From: Orobanche coerulescens
Lineage: Eukaryota > Streptophyta > Magnoliopsida > Lamiales > Orobanchaceae
Direction: 5' to 3'
NCBI GenBank assembly: GCA_033398695.1
Contig: CM065804.1
Coordinates: forward strand, 13,067,001 to 13,131,000
DNA: 64,000 nt
Positions 1 through 10,957 of the stretch are shown piece after piece (within the stretch, counting starts at the first letter, position 1; every line of letters starts with the position of its first letter). The position numbers and the translations under genes are program-made. The notes under the pieces are model-generated. The model ran no database searches, was not told the origin of the DNA, and saw nothing but the letters and a program-made list of their open reading frames with translations.

Positions 1-734
1 TAATCTTATTAAAAAATATTATTGAAAGTGTAGAAATAATTGTTTTAAATATTATTTATAAATAAATCAAAGAAACTATGAAATAAATCAATTAGTCTAT
101 TTTAGTTTTAAAATTTATTTAATTAATATAAAATAACAAAATAAATGAAAAACTTATATTTAATAAATTATATAATTACTGATTTTAAGAATTTTTAAAG
201 AGATATTTCAAAATATATAAGAATTAAATTTAATAATATACGAATTCGTAGATCTTTGTACAAAGAGAATTTCAGAAAATAAAAATTGATCGTTTTAAGT
301 GATTTCTTAATTTTTTTGTTTTAAATTTATCTACTTTTAAAATCAACTATATATTTTTGAAAGTTTTGGATTTGCTTTTGTATTTTAAATTATATCCAAA
401 TAATTTATATATTTTTTTTCAAATATAAGGATTAAATTACCTCTTTTTTGGCCATATACAGAAACCGTTAAATACTTAACGATTTGGATCATTTTGGCAA
501 AAAAAGGACAAAAAAAACGTGGAACTAAAATTTTATCAAATACAGTTTAACACAATCAGATATGAATTGAGGTTTTTTCTAAGATGAGTTTCCGAAACTA
601 CTAAAAGTGCCCAACTATTTATGTGTTCTCATGAATGTGAAATGTGCCAACTTTAATACTTCTATATATTAAGTTGAATGTTTGAAAATAATATCATAAA
701 AAAATGATATAAAGTTTCAACTAAACCAAATGTC

Positions 735-1605
735 ACTTAGGTTTTTTGTAATACAAGTTTCACAAATTACTAAAAATACTCTAATTATTTTTCTTTTCAG
801 TAAAATTTATTGAATTTAATACTCTTAATTATGAAGTTCAATGCCTGAAAAGTACCCTATAACTTTTTTCGGCTCATCTTATATTACAAACAAAATTGGA
901 CATTTTTTTACTTTTAAAAAATGGGGATAATTTTAATTAGGCTATGATGTGGATGTAGTTTTCTTAGTTAACTCCGCGATTAGTATATTTACAATAAGTC
1001 ATTCAAGTAATTCACTTATATATATACTACGCTGCTTCTTTTTTATTTTTTTTGCAACTTGGGAAGTACTTAATTTTAAGTTATAAGTCATAATCTCCTT
1101 ACTTTGTATTCCAAAATCTATTTTAAAATGAATATACATATAGTTTCACTTCAACCAAACGAGATTTTTTGTAATATAAGTATCAGAAATTAATAAAAGT
1201 ACTTCAACTCTTTTTTTATTTTTTAATGTAAAATGGGTAGACTTTAATACTCTTAAATATAAAGCTAGATGTTTGAAAAATATCATATAAGCATAAATAG
1301 GCCGTTTCACTTCAATCAAATCAATTGAGTTTTTATTTTGTAATTTTTTAAAATTTTAAGGTCATTTTTAATTAGGACAAAATTTTGATGTATATTTTTT
1401 TAACTTATCCAAGTTATTCTTATATTATAATTGTTAAAATCAATTGTAATTTTAAGGCTAGGACTTGGATGTAGTTTTCTAAATTAACGGGTATATTTAT
1501 AATAGGTCATACAAGTAATTAAATTATATATACTACTATTATGTTTTTTTATTGCAATTTGATAAGTGCTTAATTTTAAGCTATAAGTCAAAATCTCTTA
1601 TATAT
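735..1605. repeat. two diverged direct repeats inside Helitron copy 1
   Basis: About 735-1110 and 1150-1605 share an ordered series of blocks: a segment on TTTTTTGTAATA, a block on AATACTCTTAA followed by a GTTTGAAAA-like stretch, TTTTAATTAGG, then AATTTTAAG and TATAAGTC. The two units are clearly related but diverged, with many small indels. A third, shorter relative lies at about 580-690. No coding potential is visible. The same units recur in copy 2 at about 36255-37120. Confidence 0.55.
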
Positions 1606-1811
1606 TTCCAAAAGCTTTTTATTTTATTTTAAATATTATTAGAATTATCCTTGCCATAATTATTTAGTATAATTGTACATATTAAGTTGTACCAAAGAAC
1701 AATGCATATATTGGTTATTCAAGTATAAGCTCTTCTTCACCTGGGCATCATTGCAAACTCGCAATTATGAGATTAATTGTTGGACAAACAATGTCATCTC
1801 ATCATCTACAA

Positions 1812-2692
1812 GAAATTAAGGACTTCTCCGAATGAATCCTCAAAATTGTAAATGGTGAGCTGGGTGAAGAAGTCGATAGAGAAACCTTGATTGATATTCT
1901 TGATATTTACTAATCCGGAATGCCGATGATCATATTGCAGCCATTATTGAAAGCACTATCATTCACTTAAAAGTAACTTTTTATAAAGTAATTTTTTTGA
2001 AGAAAGAGCAACCATAGCACCAACAAACGACGTTGTAGAGATAGTAAATGATTACGTGATGTCTATAATTTCAAAAGACAAATGGATATATCATGTTGTG
2101 GAGATAGTAAACGATTACGTGATGTCTATAATTTCAAAAGACAAGCGGATATATCGCAGTTCTGATAGTATATGCAAAATTTCTGCCTTCTAAAAGTCAA
2201 AATCAAGTATATCCAATGATTTTTTTTGAATAGTATCAAGTGTTCTCGAATTCCAAATCACATCTTAAAATCGTAAGTTAGAGTTTCAGTTATGCTAATT
2301 CAAAATATGGATCAATCATCAGAGTTATGCAATGCCACATCATTAATAATTATCCAAACCCGTAACCATATTATTGAACAAAAAAATTCGGGGAATAATT
2401 CTGAGAGTAAAGTATTTATTCCACAATTGATATTAAGCACCTTAGATATCAGATTGCCATTTAAATTTCAAATACGTCAGTTCCCACTTATTATGAGTTT
2501 TGCCATGACTATATTTAGGAGTCAAGGTCAAACGTTTTTTCATATCGGTATGTATCTTCGAAGACCCGTATTCGGTCATGGTTAGCTTTATGTTGCCATA
2601 TCAAGAGTGAAGATCAGGAAAGACTAGAAATCTTTTCTTGCGATGAGAATGGTGTAATCATAAACAGAACAAATAGTGTAGTTTATAAATAA
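1812..2692 (+). pseudogene. Helitron helicase (PIF1-like) C-terminal relic
   Basis: This is the C-terminal part of a Helitron RepHel helicase, the enzyme that unwinds the element during rolling-circle transposition. Pieces appear in order: an EIKDFSE-type stretch at 1812 broken by stops; ERATIAPTNDVVEIVNDY at about 2012; then an open stretch from 2292 to 2583 with LPFKFQIRQFPLIMSFAMT, the SQGQT helicase motif and YLRRPVFGHG. It continues after a frameshift to the TAA at 2690-2692 (residues SCDENGVI near the end). Stops and frameshifts show it is non-functional. The Helitron hairpin follows 66 bp later, the normal arrangement. An in-frame 63-bp duplication lies at 2032-2157. The family assignment is firm from motif order. 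There is no evidence of expression. Confidence 0.75.
2032..2157 (+). repeat. in-frame 63-bp tandem duplication in helicase relic
   Basis: Units 2032-2094 and 2095-2157 both encode VVEIVNDYVMSIISKDK. The period is exactly 21 codons. The duplication is also present in copy 2 (about 37547-37673), so it predates the segmental duplication. Confidence 0.8.
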
Positions 2693-2758
2693 GTATTATG
2701 AAATTTATAATGAATGATTTATATATTATATATTTACATAAAAGTTCTTTTTGTTATT

Positions 2759-2787
2759 CCCGTGTAATTACACGGGTATTATACTAG
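2759..2787 (+). other. Helitron 3' terminus (hairpin plus CTAG)
   Basis: A perfect 9-bp inverted repeat CCCGTGTAATTACACGGG is followed after 7 nt by CTAG, then T, which fits Helitron insertion between A and T. It is identical in structure at 49935-49963. Confidence 0.8.
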
Positions 2788-2906
2788 TATTTTCATATTT
2801 TTCATTTCGGCCATTTAGTCAAAAATTAATACGTAATAAATCAGACTCCTTTAATTGATTACAATTCCTATTTGGCCATTCAGTAAATAATAATAAAAGC
2901 TCTATA

Positions 2907-3182
2907 TGTTGTAAATATAATATGTATGGGTATTTCTATAACAATGTATAGAACTTCAAGGGATGTATTTATAATTCTCAAATTAGGGTGATGACTCACC
3001 ATGTTAGTACATTTATAATTTGACACGTGTGTGCAAGGATTGTTACAAGGATTGTACTACACCCATATATATACACTCCTTTCCAGTAAAGGTTTAAACT
3101 GGGTTCTTCATCTAGCAAATTATCTCTATACTCTTTGCATGTTGTTTATATGTATGAGCTAATAGGTCAAGAATTTTCAACA
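2907..3182 (+). repeat. copia-type LTR, copy 1
   Basis: A 276-bp segment opens with TGTTG and closes with CAACA, has a TATATATA box at about 3064, and is followed directly by CGTTATCAGCACG. That is the start seen in Ale/Retrofit-like copia interiors. The downstream gag in the same direction supports a 5' LTR. No matching 3' LTR is in the window, so the boundary call rests on the termini and context. A segment of the same length is at 50083-50358. Confidence 0.55.
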
Positions 3183-3386
3183 CGTTATCAGCACGAACTT
3201 GCTGAGTTTGGGTTACAAGTTCTTCATCTTCACAAACATTAATCCACGAAATCTTGTAGGTATGATTTCTTCCTTTTTTTTTCCAACACGTTATCAACAC
3301 GAACTTGCTGAGTTTGGGTTACAAGTTCTTCATCTTCACAGACATTAATCCACGAAATCTTGTAGGTATGATTTCTTCCTTTTTTA
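3175..3386 (+). repeat. 106-bp tandem duplication at copia LTR/leader junction
   Basis: The segment starting TTTTCAACACGTTATCAGCA repeats with a 106-bp period, duplicating the LTR end and primer-binding region. Copy 2 has the same duplication near 50350-50560. Confidence 0.75.
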
Positions 3387-4438
3387 TGAAAGTTATATGG
3401 CCGTTGCTTATGCTTCCATTGAATTCTATTTTATGGACTATTAATAACTTAGTTGAGTTTTAAATTTTATATGCTCCTTACCCCGTAAATTATGCCTGCG
3501 GAAAACTTTGAAGAAAATATGACTTGTTCAGAAAAAAATAGTCATGATAAAATCATTTTAAAACCTCAAATTTCTTATGGTTTCGTAAACCGATCAAATT
3601 AATATATGCTTACTTTGAACCCCCTATATAATCTGCAAAGTTATCCATGTTTAAAGTTTCTTAAAACTTTAAATTTATTCTGGATCCATGATATTCGTGA
3701 AAACCTGATCAAGAGCATATTTTTAATTTTCAAAATCGAGCCTGTTTTGACCTCAGTCGGTTTCGCCGACTAGCCCCCTTCTGTTACCGTCGCCGGAGAA
3801 GAAATGAATGGATGACAATTGGTTTTCTTTAAATGAAAAACAAACGGGTATTCTAGTAACTAGAAATTAATATTAAAGGCAATATAGGAAATTGAAAATT
3901 TATTTCCTTATTAATAATGGCGGTGGCGGAACCGTACGTATATTGATTTACATATTAAAGACTTGCAGATTTATCTTGGTATACATGGATCTCATCTCGC
4001 CCATTGTTTTTTTATCTTGGGCTTGATCAAAATTTTTTTGGCATACAAGCAATCCTGATCGAGATTAATGATTTTGACTACCAAATTTTCTGGGGTGAAA
4101 ATATTAAAAAAAAAAAACATTTGTTTTCTCATTATATTTTGATTGCATGCTTCATATTTGGAATATCTAAATTTTTGGGGCATTAGCTACCAAATTGTAC
4201 TTTAAGTCATGGCATGTATAATGAGCGGGGCATAAGGCTTCAAAGTTGTAAGGAATAGTGTATGGTTGTCATTTATTTTTCATAAATGTTTGCTTACTTT
4301 ATTTTATGCTCATAAATGCTCATGAACCTGAAGATTCACGGATAATGGAACCAGAAGTTCCTTCGGATAAGAAAAATTACAAAAACAAGAAATCAAAAAC
4401 TTGTAGTTTTTGACTAATTTCATATATTCTTGTTTTAG
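3387..4438 (+). other. copia untranslated leader, no gene seen
   Basis: About 1 kb between the LTR-like segment and the gag start. It is AT-rich with a small GC patch near 3760-3805. Short reading frames occur on both strands but none resembles a protein. It is nearly identical to 50560-51575 apart from small indels. Confidence 0.6.
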
Positions 4439-5341
4439 ATGGCACTACTCAACAAATTGGACTTTCCTGCATTAAGTGTTTCGGGTGAAAATTATGTGAG
4501 TTGGACGATGGATGTTAAACTCCATCTTACAAGCCGGAAGCTTAGCTATGCTATTGAACCAAATAACGAACTCACAGATGATCAAAATGCAGATGCAATG
4601 ATTCTGATTCGGAGGCATTTAGATGATGTCCTCAGAATGGATTACACATCCATTCAAAAACCCCAAGAGCTTTGGGATGAGTTGGCAAGTAGGTTGACCA
4701 CCAGAAGACCATTCTCCTACCAGAAGCTAGGAACAGATGGACTCATCTCCGTTTCATGGATTTCAAAACCGTCAATGAATATAACAATTTTGTGGTGTGA
4801 AATTGACGGAGGAGGAAATACTAGAAAAAACGTACTCCACATTCCCCGCCTCCCATGTTATCCTCTCTCAGAAATATCGAGCTAAAAATTATACTAAATT
4901 ATCCGAGTTGATCACGGTTTTACTTCTTGCGGATAAAAACTGTGATCTTCTTATAAAAAACAATGAAGCTCGTCCGGTTGGGACCAAACCATTACCTGAA
5001 GTCAATATGGTTTCTAAACGCAACAGGGCAAATGAAACTGGTGAAGGGTCAAGCCACCAGAAGAGAGGAAAATGGAATAAAAGGAGAAACATATCACGAA
5101 AGAACCAATGGAAAAGAAACACCTCAAGGGGAGGTTTTAGTGGTCATGGAGGGGGAAGAAATGGTAGACAGGGCCAGTTGAACAATAATAGGGCCCGAAA
5201 CCAAGATTGGAATCAGATACTTGCCACATATGTGGAAGATATGGTCATTGGTCTCGAACCTGTCGTTCGAAGATTGTTAGGGGAGGAGCACAGTAGGGGG
5301 AGGCATACGCAGCAGAAACTAATGCTCTTGAGATAGACCAC
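4439..5341 (+). pseudogene. Ty1/copia gag relic, copy 1
   Basis: The start MALLNKLDFPALSVSGENYV is typical of plant copia Gag (UBN2/DUF4219-like), the capsid protein of the particle. A 1-base loss at about 4692 (copy 2 has one more T) shifts the frame. Gag-like residues resume in another frame at about 4795 (LTEEEILEKTYSTFPASHV) and run through a basic tail. A CCHC zinc knuckle, CHICGRYGHWSRTC, is readable at 5222-5263 only after another frameshift. Frame changes in at least three places show a dead copy. The frame break near 4790 is shared with copy 2, so it predates the duplication. The start was chosen on conserved N-terminal residues. Confidence 0.75.
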
Positions 5342-5617
5342 ACACCCCAGTTTCCCAATCTGGGAACTTTTGACCATATGGCACAAACTGAAATGTAGTT
5401 TGGGTAGTTATCTCATGGATCTCCTTTGTATATATGTGTCCATCTTTTGCTAATATCCCTAGATCACTCTTTTGTACTATAAGTTGTGTGATCGTACATA
5501 AATAAAAGGGATGTATATAGTTTGTTTTCTAATTCCAGTTATCTATTTAGTATTGTAAGTACTTTAGAAATCATATTTATTGCTACTTAATAGATATATG
5601 TACTTAATGTTTGTAGA

Positions 5618-5773
5618 ATGACAAGTGGGGAAGAATGTCTGGTAGATAGTGCGACCACGCACACGATCCTTCGGGATAAAGCTTATTTTGAGGAATTAAA
5701 GCCGACTAAAACCTCTATGACAACAATATCAGGAACTTTTGATTTGATAGATGGCTACGGAAAGCATATCTAA
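5618..5773 (+). pseudogene. copia protease relic
   Basis: In this frame the residues ECLVDSATTHTILRDKAYF match the plant copia aspartic protease start, where the active-site D is followed by S/T and A/G. An internal stop at 5771-5773 ends it. The protease would cut Gag-Pol during particle maturation. It is separated from gag and integrase by further frame changes. Confidence 0.6.
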
Positions 5774-5838
5774 TCTTTGTCTAATGGCCTTTGTATTGAC
5801 CATTTACGGCGCTTTATTCCCCACGTTCCGGAAAAACA

Positions 5839-6831
5839 TTGTTAAGCTTTAAATACATACGAGCAAATGGTTTTCATGTAGAAACCACTGAAGCGAATGG
5901 GATTGAACACCTGTGTATCACCTCTAATAAGTATGGCCTGAAGCGTACCCTTGAGAAATTAGAGGGCCAAAGTACTGGGCTATATAAAACTATCATAAGG
6001 GTGCCAGAAGCTAACCTTGTGGATAGTTCTAACCCGAGTAATGAGAGTAAATATATTCTCTGGCATGACCGGTTGGGGCATCCTGGTCAAAGTGTGATGC
6101 GCCGAATAATTAATACATCTCATGGGCATCCACTTAAGAACAAGGATCTGGTCTATTGTGACAGATTATGTTTACCTTGTTCTATGGGAAAACTTGATTC
6201 ACTGCCAGCTTATACACAGAGTGGTAAAGAATCACTTTCTTTCTTGGAAAGGATCCAAGGAGATATATGTGGACCTATAACACCACTATGTGGACCATTT
6301 AAATATTTCATGTTGATGATTGATGCCTCCACTAGATGGTCACAAGTTGACCTATTGTCCACAAGGAATGCTGCTTATGCGAAACTCCTGACTCAGATTA
6401 TACGTCTGAGAGCGCATTATCCGGATTATCATATTAAATCCATCAGGTTAGATAATGCTGCGGAGTTTACATCTCGATCATTCGATGATTATTGCATATC
6501 TATGGGTATTGATATAGAACATCCGGTGGCTTATGTTCATACCCAAAATGGCCTCGCGGAAGCACTCATTAAAAATTTGCAGAGGATAGCTTGAACTTTG
6601 GTTATGCGCACCAAACCCCTATCTCTGCTTGGGGCTATGCAATTTTGCATGCAGCTATGCTCGTACGTCTGAGACCAAATGCAACCCAACCCTATTCTGC
6701 GATACAAATGGTTTCGGGATCCGAACCAAATATTTCGCATCTACGTACATTTGGGTGTGCAGTTTATGTACCGATCGCTCCACCACAGCGAACAAAGATG
6801 GGACCTCAGTGAAGGTTGGGCATATACCCGA
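5839..6831 (+). pseudogene. copia GAG-pre-integrase and integrase relic
   Basis: An open stretch of 251 codons runs from 5839 to the stop at 6592-6594. It has the pre-integrase zinc region (LWHDRLGHPG, then CLPCSMGKL) and the integrase core. The catalytic triad is still visible: D in GDICGP, D in RLDNAAEF and E in NGLAEA. Homology continues past the stop in a second frame (ILHAAMLVRLRPNA, SHLRTFGCAVYVP, TKMGPQ), and a last TGA falls just before RLGIY at 6831. Sequence homology to copia ends there, so reverse transcriptase and RNase H are missing. Integrase joins copia cDNA to the genome. This copy cannot. Confidence 0.75.
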
Positions 6832-7376
6832 ACAGATCCCGACCCACACTCATTATTTCAAACATTCACACAACAAAGAAGAGGAAAATAGGTCTATTTG
6901 AACGGTTGACTTCGAATAATATGTTTTTCATTAGAATTTAAACTTTGTTTTTAGTTGATGATTTTGGATACTAATTTTGTGTTTTGTGATTTATGGATTT
7001 AAACTTTGAACTTTGTGGATTAGAGGATTTGAATTTCTGAGTTTGATTTATGGATATTAATTTGTGTGAAATTTATATTTATATTGAATTTATTTATTTG
7101 CATCGCGGGTATCCGCGGATAGCGGATTGTGGATACCCGACGGGTGGCGGGTTGCGGATACCCGACGGGTGGCGGATACCCGCGGGTCGCGGCTGTGGTT
7201 GGCAAATTATACCCGTCGCGGGTTGCGGGTCGGGTCTCGGGTACAAGTTTACCTCGCGGGACGGATGTGGATAGGCACTATCCGCGCCCGCCGTACCCGA
7301 CTGCCATCCCTACTCACCACATTCACATGAGCCTTTGAATCTATCCACAACCACATCATCATGTTCTTGAGATATT
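6832..7376. other. AT-rich patch with CCCG/GGGTA-rich end, possibly hAT-like remnant
   Basis: Copia homology stops at about 6831. The next 260 bp are AT-rich. Positions 7100-7300 are dominated by irregular runs of GGGTA, CCCGC and GCGGAT words ending in TGCCATCCCTA at about 7300-7310. Such degenerate GGGTA/CCCGC tracts and a TAGGGATGGCA end are common at termini of non-autonomous hAT elements. I see no clean terminal inverted repeat or 8-bp target duplication, so this is only a suggestion. No gene is present. Confidence 0.35.
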
Positions 7377-7760
7377 CACTACTATGGATAGGGGTTTTAA
7401 CGACGGTTCTGGAAGGGTTTCTACGACGGTTTTAGAACCGTCGTAAAATCCAACGTCGTAGAAAGTGGGCACATTTTACGACGGTTTTAAAACCGTAGTA
7501 AAAGTTCACATTTTATATCGGTGCTTCCAAAACCGTCATAAAAAATATACATTTTACACCGGTTCTTCCAAAACCGTCTTAAAACATGTACGTTTTACAT
7601 CGGTTCTTGTTACAACCTATGTAAAAATATACCCAATTTACATCGATTTTGCACAGAACTAATGTAAAATGTCCACAATTTATATCGGTTTTGAAAAGAA
7701 CCGATGTAAATATCCACAATTTACATCGATTTTAAAAAGAATCGATGTAAAATGTCTTAT
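7377..7760 (+). mobile_element. CACTA (En/Spm-type) terminal region, hairpin ladder
   Basis: It starts CACTACTATGG at 7377, then carries eight successive ~24-34-bp inverted repeats of the type TTTACGACGG...CCGTCGTAAA at 7422, 7474, 7511, 7552, 7593, 7637, 7679 and 7720. From the second one on, starts are 37-44 bp apart. Subterminal repeats like these are the transposase-binding regions of CACTA transposons. No transposase gene and no opposite TAGTG terminus are seen, so this is a truncated end or a small non-autonomous derivative. Confidence 0.6.
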
Positions 7761-7829
7761 GTTTATGGAGGTTTTGGCAACCCGATCCCAACCCAAATCC
7801 GCCCAGGCCCGACCCGAAATCCACCCAGA

Positions 7830-7937
7830 CCCGAATCCGCACCTGAAATAACAATATATTGCACTTTGTCACAATTAGGATTTGAACTCTCGACCTTGGG
7901 ATTGGGGAGTCAAGTCCCAACCACTAGGGTATAGTTA
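7830..7937 (-). mobile_element. tRNA-derived SINE-like sequence
   Basis: On the minus strand, CCCTAGTGGTTGGGA (7929-7915) resembles a Pol III A box. After about 20 bp, GGTCGAGAGTTCAAATCC (7895-7878) resembles a B box and T-arm. The order and spacing fit a tRNA-type promoter, but the flanks do not fold into a complete tRNA, so a SINE head or tRNA relic is more likely than a working tRNA gene. The AT-rich flank to 8050 holds nothing else. Confidence 0.45.
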
Positions 7938-8095
7938 TTTGTTTGAAAAATTTATATTTATATTAAATTTAAATACATTTGGTCTCCACTTTTCAAATAA
8001 AAATAAAAAAATTAATTTTATTCTTTTTTCTTTGAAAAAATGATTTTTTTAGTTTGTTTTTTATTTTTCATTTCTTTTATATTCTAAAGAATCAT

Positions 8096-8338
8096 AGTTA
8101 TGCAGGCACGATACAACTTGTGAAGTCAGTACTTTCAAGCATGGAAACCTATTGGAGTCAAGTTTTCTTGCTACCTCAAAAGATCATTAAAGCAATCCAA
8201 ACTATATGTAGAATCTTCTTGTGGGCTCGAAAGGCTGATATTTCAAAGAGGGCATTAGTGGAATGGGATAAAGTGTGTCTTCCAAAGGCAGCAGGGGGCT
8301 GGAACATCACACAGTTCATTTGGCTTAATAATCGGCCA
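8096..8338 (+). pseudogene. LINE (L1-type) reverse transcriptase C-terminal fragment
   Basis: An open frame here reads TIQLVKSVLSSMETYWSQVF, then RIFLWARKA and RALVEWDKVCLPKAAGGWNI. This block lies just after the RT domain in plant L1-type LINEs (thumb to zf-RVT region). Only about 80 codons remain. Nothing upstream matches the RT catalytic motifs, and A/T-rich sequence follows. It is a fragment without function. Confidence 0.7.
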
Positions 8339-8437
8339 AATGTTTTTAGCCAAAATATTTTTTCTCAATAAAAATAAAACTACTAAACGTGCAAAATAAT
8401 TGTGGAGTAAAAAATAACATTGATTTTAAATATTTAT

Positions 8438-8698
8438 TGTAATACCCCGATTTTTTGGATATATTTTTGGATATCGTGGATGGCTAATTATGCTCGAGGA
8501 CGTTGTGAACGTTTGATAATGTTATTGAATTGAGCATATGTATTGATTTTGCCGTATGTTCGTATTCGGTATGTCTTGACATTGGACAGGAATTGCTGAA
8601 ATTGGCTAAGTATAAAATACTTAGCATACGCTAAGGTTGAAGACTTACGTACGCTAAATCACGAGAGTTACGTACGTTATGGCCGAGACATTACGTAC
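8438..8698 (+). repeat. element A 5' LTR, part 1 of 3
   Basis: Collinear with 23347-23607 of the 3' LTR. It ends at the insertion of solo LTR B, with target duplication CGTAC at 8694-8698 and CATAC at 11613-11617. Confidence 0.9.
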
Positions 8699-9084
8699 TG
8701 TAACACCCCCAAAACCATATGGGAATATTACACGCCGTAGACCCTTTCCACAAGGATCTACCAGGCTAAACATCCATAAACAACCAAATGCTTGCCCTGC
8801 CAGGGTCAAACAATAAAATGATACAGACCGATATGGTCACTTACACGTGAATACACAGACCGATGAGGTCACACAACCCAATCGACAAAACTGACTTAAA
8901 TAACATTACCCACACAGGGATCGAAATACAATACAGCGGAAGACTGAAATCAACTCTGACAACACAACAAAAATCAAAACAACTCTCGACTCATGATTAG
9001 TATCGCAGCTCGTCATCTTCTTGTGCCAATCCTGTGACTGCTCCCCTGAATCTGCAAGTACACCGGACGCAAAGCAGACATCCA

Positions 9085-9125
9085 CCCCGATTACTCGGGG
9101 GTTAGTAAACTCCTTTGTTTTACTA
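9085..9125 (-). other. double stem-loop of LTR B
   Basis: On the minus strand, TAGTAAA...TTTACTA (9125-9103) is followed by CCCCCGA...TCGGGG (9101-9085). In this family the first stem has T/A where other families have C/G at the fourth pair, which keeps the stem. Confidence 0.6.
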
Positions 9126-9407
9126 GTGCAAGTATCAAATTATACGAAATGTAACAAGCAAATAATAATCGTGAATCCAATATAATAATCAAGTATCAAA
9201 ATATTCCCGGGAGGTTTTCACAAGGGAAGATAAGCTATGAAGCATTCGAAAATAAGATTATCATCTCGGGAATTTTTTAGATTTTCAAAACCTTTAAGAC
9301 CTCAAGACCTGATTCACAAAACCTTTCGAAAAACTTTAGGGCCTTAATCTAAATCTTGTTTCATAAAACTTTTCCTTTAAAAACTTTGATTTGAAAATAA
9401 TCATGCT

Positions 9408-9860
9408 CCTGACACCGTGATCCACTGTCACGTGTCTCCGTAGGTTCAACAACCCGCACGGACTACACCACGCACAATTTAACAAACATAATCAATTCCG
9501 ACACCGTGATCCACTGTCACGTGTCTCCGTAGGTTCAACAACCCGCACGGACTATTAACCAGACATAACCAATTCCGACACTGTGATCCACTGTCACGTG
9601 TCTCCGTAGGCTTAACAACCCGCACGGACTATATCAATCACAACAATCACACACCGTCCTGACACCGTAGTCCACTGCCACGTGTCACCATAATCCCCGT
9701 CGAGCTCACCCGGTTGGACGTACTGTGTCCAAAACTCATGGTCCACTGCCATGCGTTATCGTAGGCCTCGTCAGACCAGCACGATTGGACCTCAGTACCT
9801 CACTAAGTTCTGACCCCGTAGTCCACTGCCACGAATCCTCGTAGGTCCCGTCGAACCAAC
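9408..9860. repeat. LTR B minisatellite
   Basis: About six to seven imperfect units of roughly 55-70 bp, each with CACCGTGATCCACTGTCACG-like text, CGTAGG and CCCGCACGGAC-like words. The first three units are nearly identical and later ones are more diverged. Confidence 0.8.
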
Positions 9861-10844
9861 AAGAGTGAACTTAGCGGTCACACACATATTCATATTCACA
9901 TTCACATTACATACAACAATGAGCACAATTAATCAATCACATTGATCACCACAAAATCGTGCATCCCACGCACATAACACAATCTCAACACTCGCAACAA
10001 CTATCGTCAATCAACGACACATAACCAACATAACACACGTTCGGTACACAATACATTGCACAACCGAGTGTACAACCATCCCATATGTACGTCGCAATCC
10101 TGCACAAATGGCACAATGCCTAACACGTATACTAATATAACACTATTATCGCAAAGCCTTCAAATTACGGAAAACACAACTAACTCAAACGGAACATAAT
10201 TACGAAGGCAAGCAAAATCATCATACATATCATACGTAATTACTAGTCGCAAGATACAAGTCGTATAATAAGATACTTGCCTTAATAACCGCTACCAAAC
10301 GCTCCGAAGAACACGGTTCGACCGGGAAGCTCGGACCCCAAAGAAGACAACAAACGGAAGGGTTCCGACTCGAGTTCTTCACAAGAATTCGACCCTAACA
10401 ACATATAATCAATAAATCATCGATCATACGAGGAAGAATAATCGTAGAACGCCCAAAAACCCCTCTATGACATTTTACCGGACACCTTCAAGGCGTCGAT
10501 CAAGAACTCGACCAAAACAACGAATCGATACGATCCAACCATGGAATAACAAGGGAAATGATACAATACATCTAAATAATCATCAATCCATCACAATCAT
10601 AAGTTAAATCGGATTAAAAAATGGACGAAATCGAACAAAATACCCAAAATCCCCAAAATTAGATTTCTAGAAAATCTGACCTGATTCGCTCGATCAAAGG
10701 ATGTTATAGGATGGACGATTGATGATATGAACTCCAAGACTTCATGGATTTATTGTCCAACAACATATCTCCATGATTAACCAATCTCCAGCCGCGGAAG
10801 GGAAGAAAACGAGTGAGAAATGCCTGAAGAAAAACGCCTGCTGG

Positions 10845-10957
10845 CCTTAAATAGACTGACTGCACAGTGTGCCGCGGCCCAGCCGAAGTGTGCCGCGGCA
10901 CAGGGCCAAATCTGCTGGCAGTGACTCGGCAGTGTGCCGTGGCCTTGCCGCGGCTCA
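10845..10957 (-). promoter_or_regulatory. LTR B palindrome cluster and TATA-like box
   Basis: On the minus strand a TATTTAAGG box (10853-10845) lies directly downstream of repeated GTGCCGCGGCAC-type palindromes (GTGTGCCGCGGC at 10867, 10888 and a variant at 10932). The layout matches the other LTRs although the palindrome sequence differs. Confidence 0.55.

Larger units (their letters stand above)
1..2787 (+). mobile_element. Helitron, copy 1, 5' end outside window
   Basis: AT-rich DNA carrying a decayed Helitron helicase and ending in a textbook Helitron 3' terminus: the 18-nt hairpin CCCGTGTAATTACACGGG at 2759-2776, then CTAG at 2784-2787, followed by a T. The second copy (26510-49963) shows that about 530 bp of 5' sequence lies left of the window. 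Helitrons move by rolling-circle replication with a RepHel protein and make no target duplication. Only the C-terminal part of the helicase is recognisable here, and I do not see the Rep domain. The copy is dead. Confidence 0.7.

Noticed and set aside
4797..5336. Independent basic RNA-binding protein
   Set aside because: It is the shifted continuation of the copia Gag; the zinc knuckle is in the next frame.
7878..7929. Functional tRNA gene
   Set aside because: A and B box-like words exist, but no acceptor stem or anticodon arm could be fitted.
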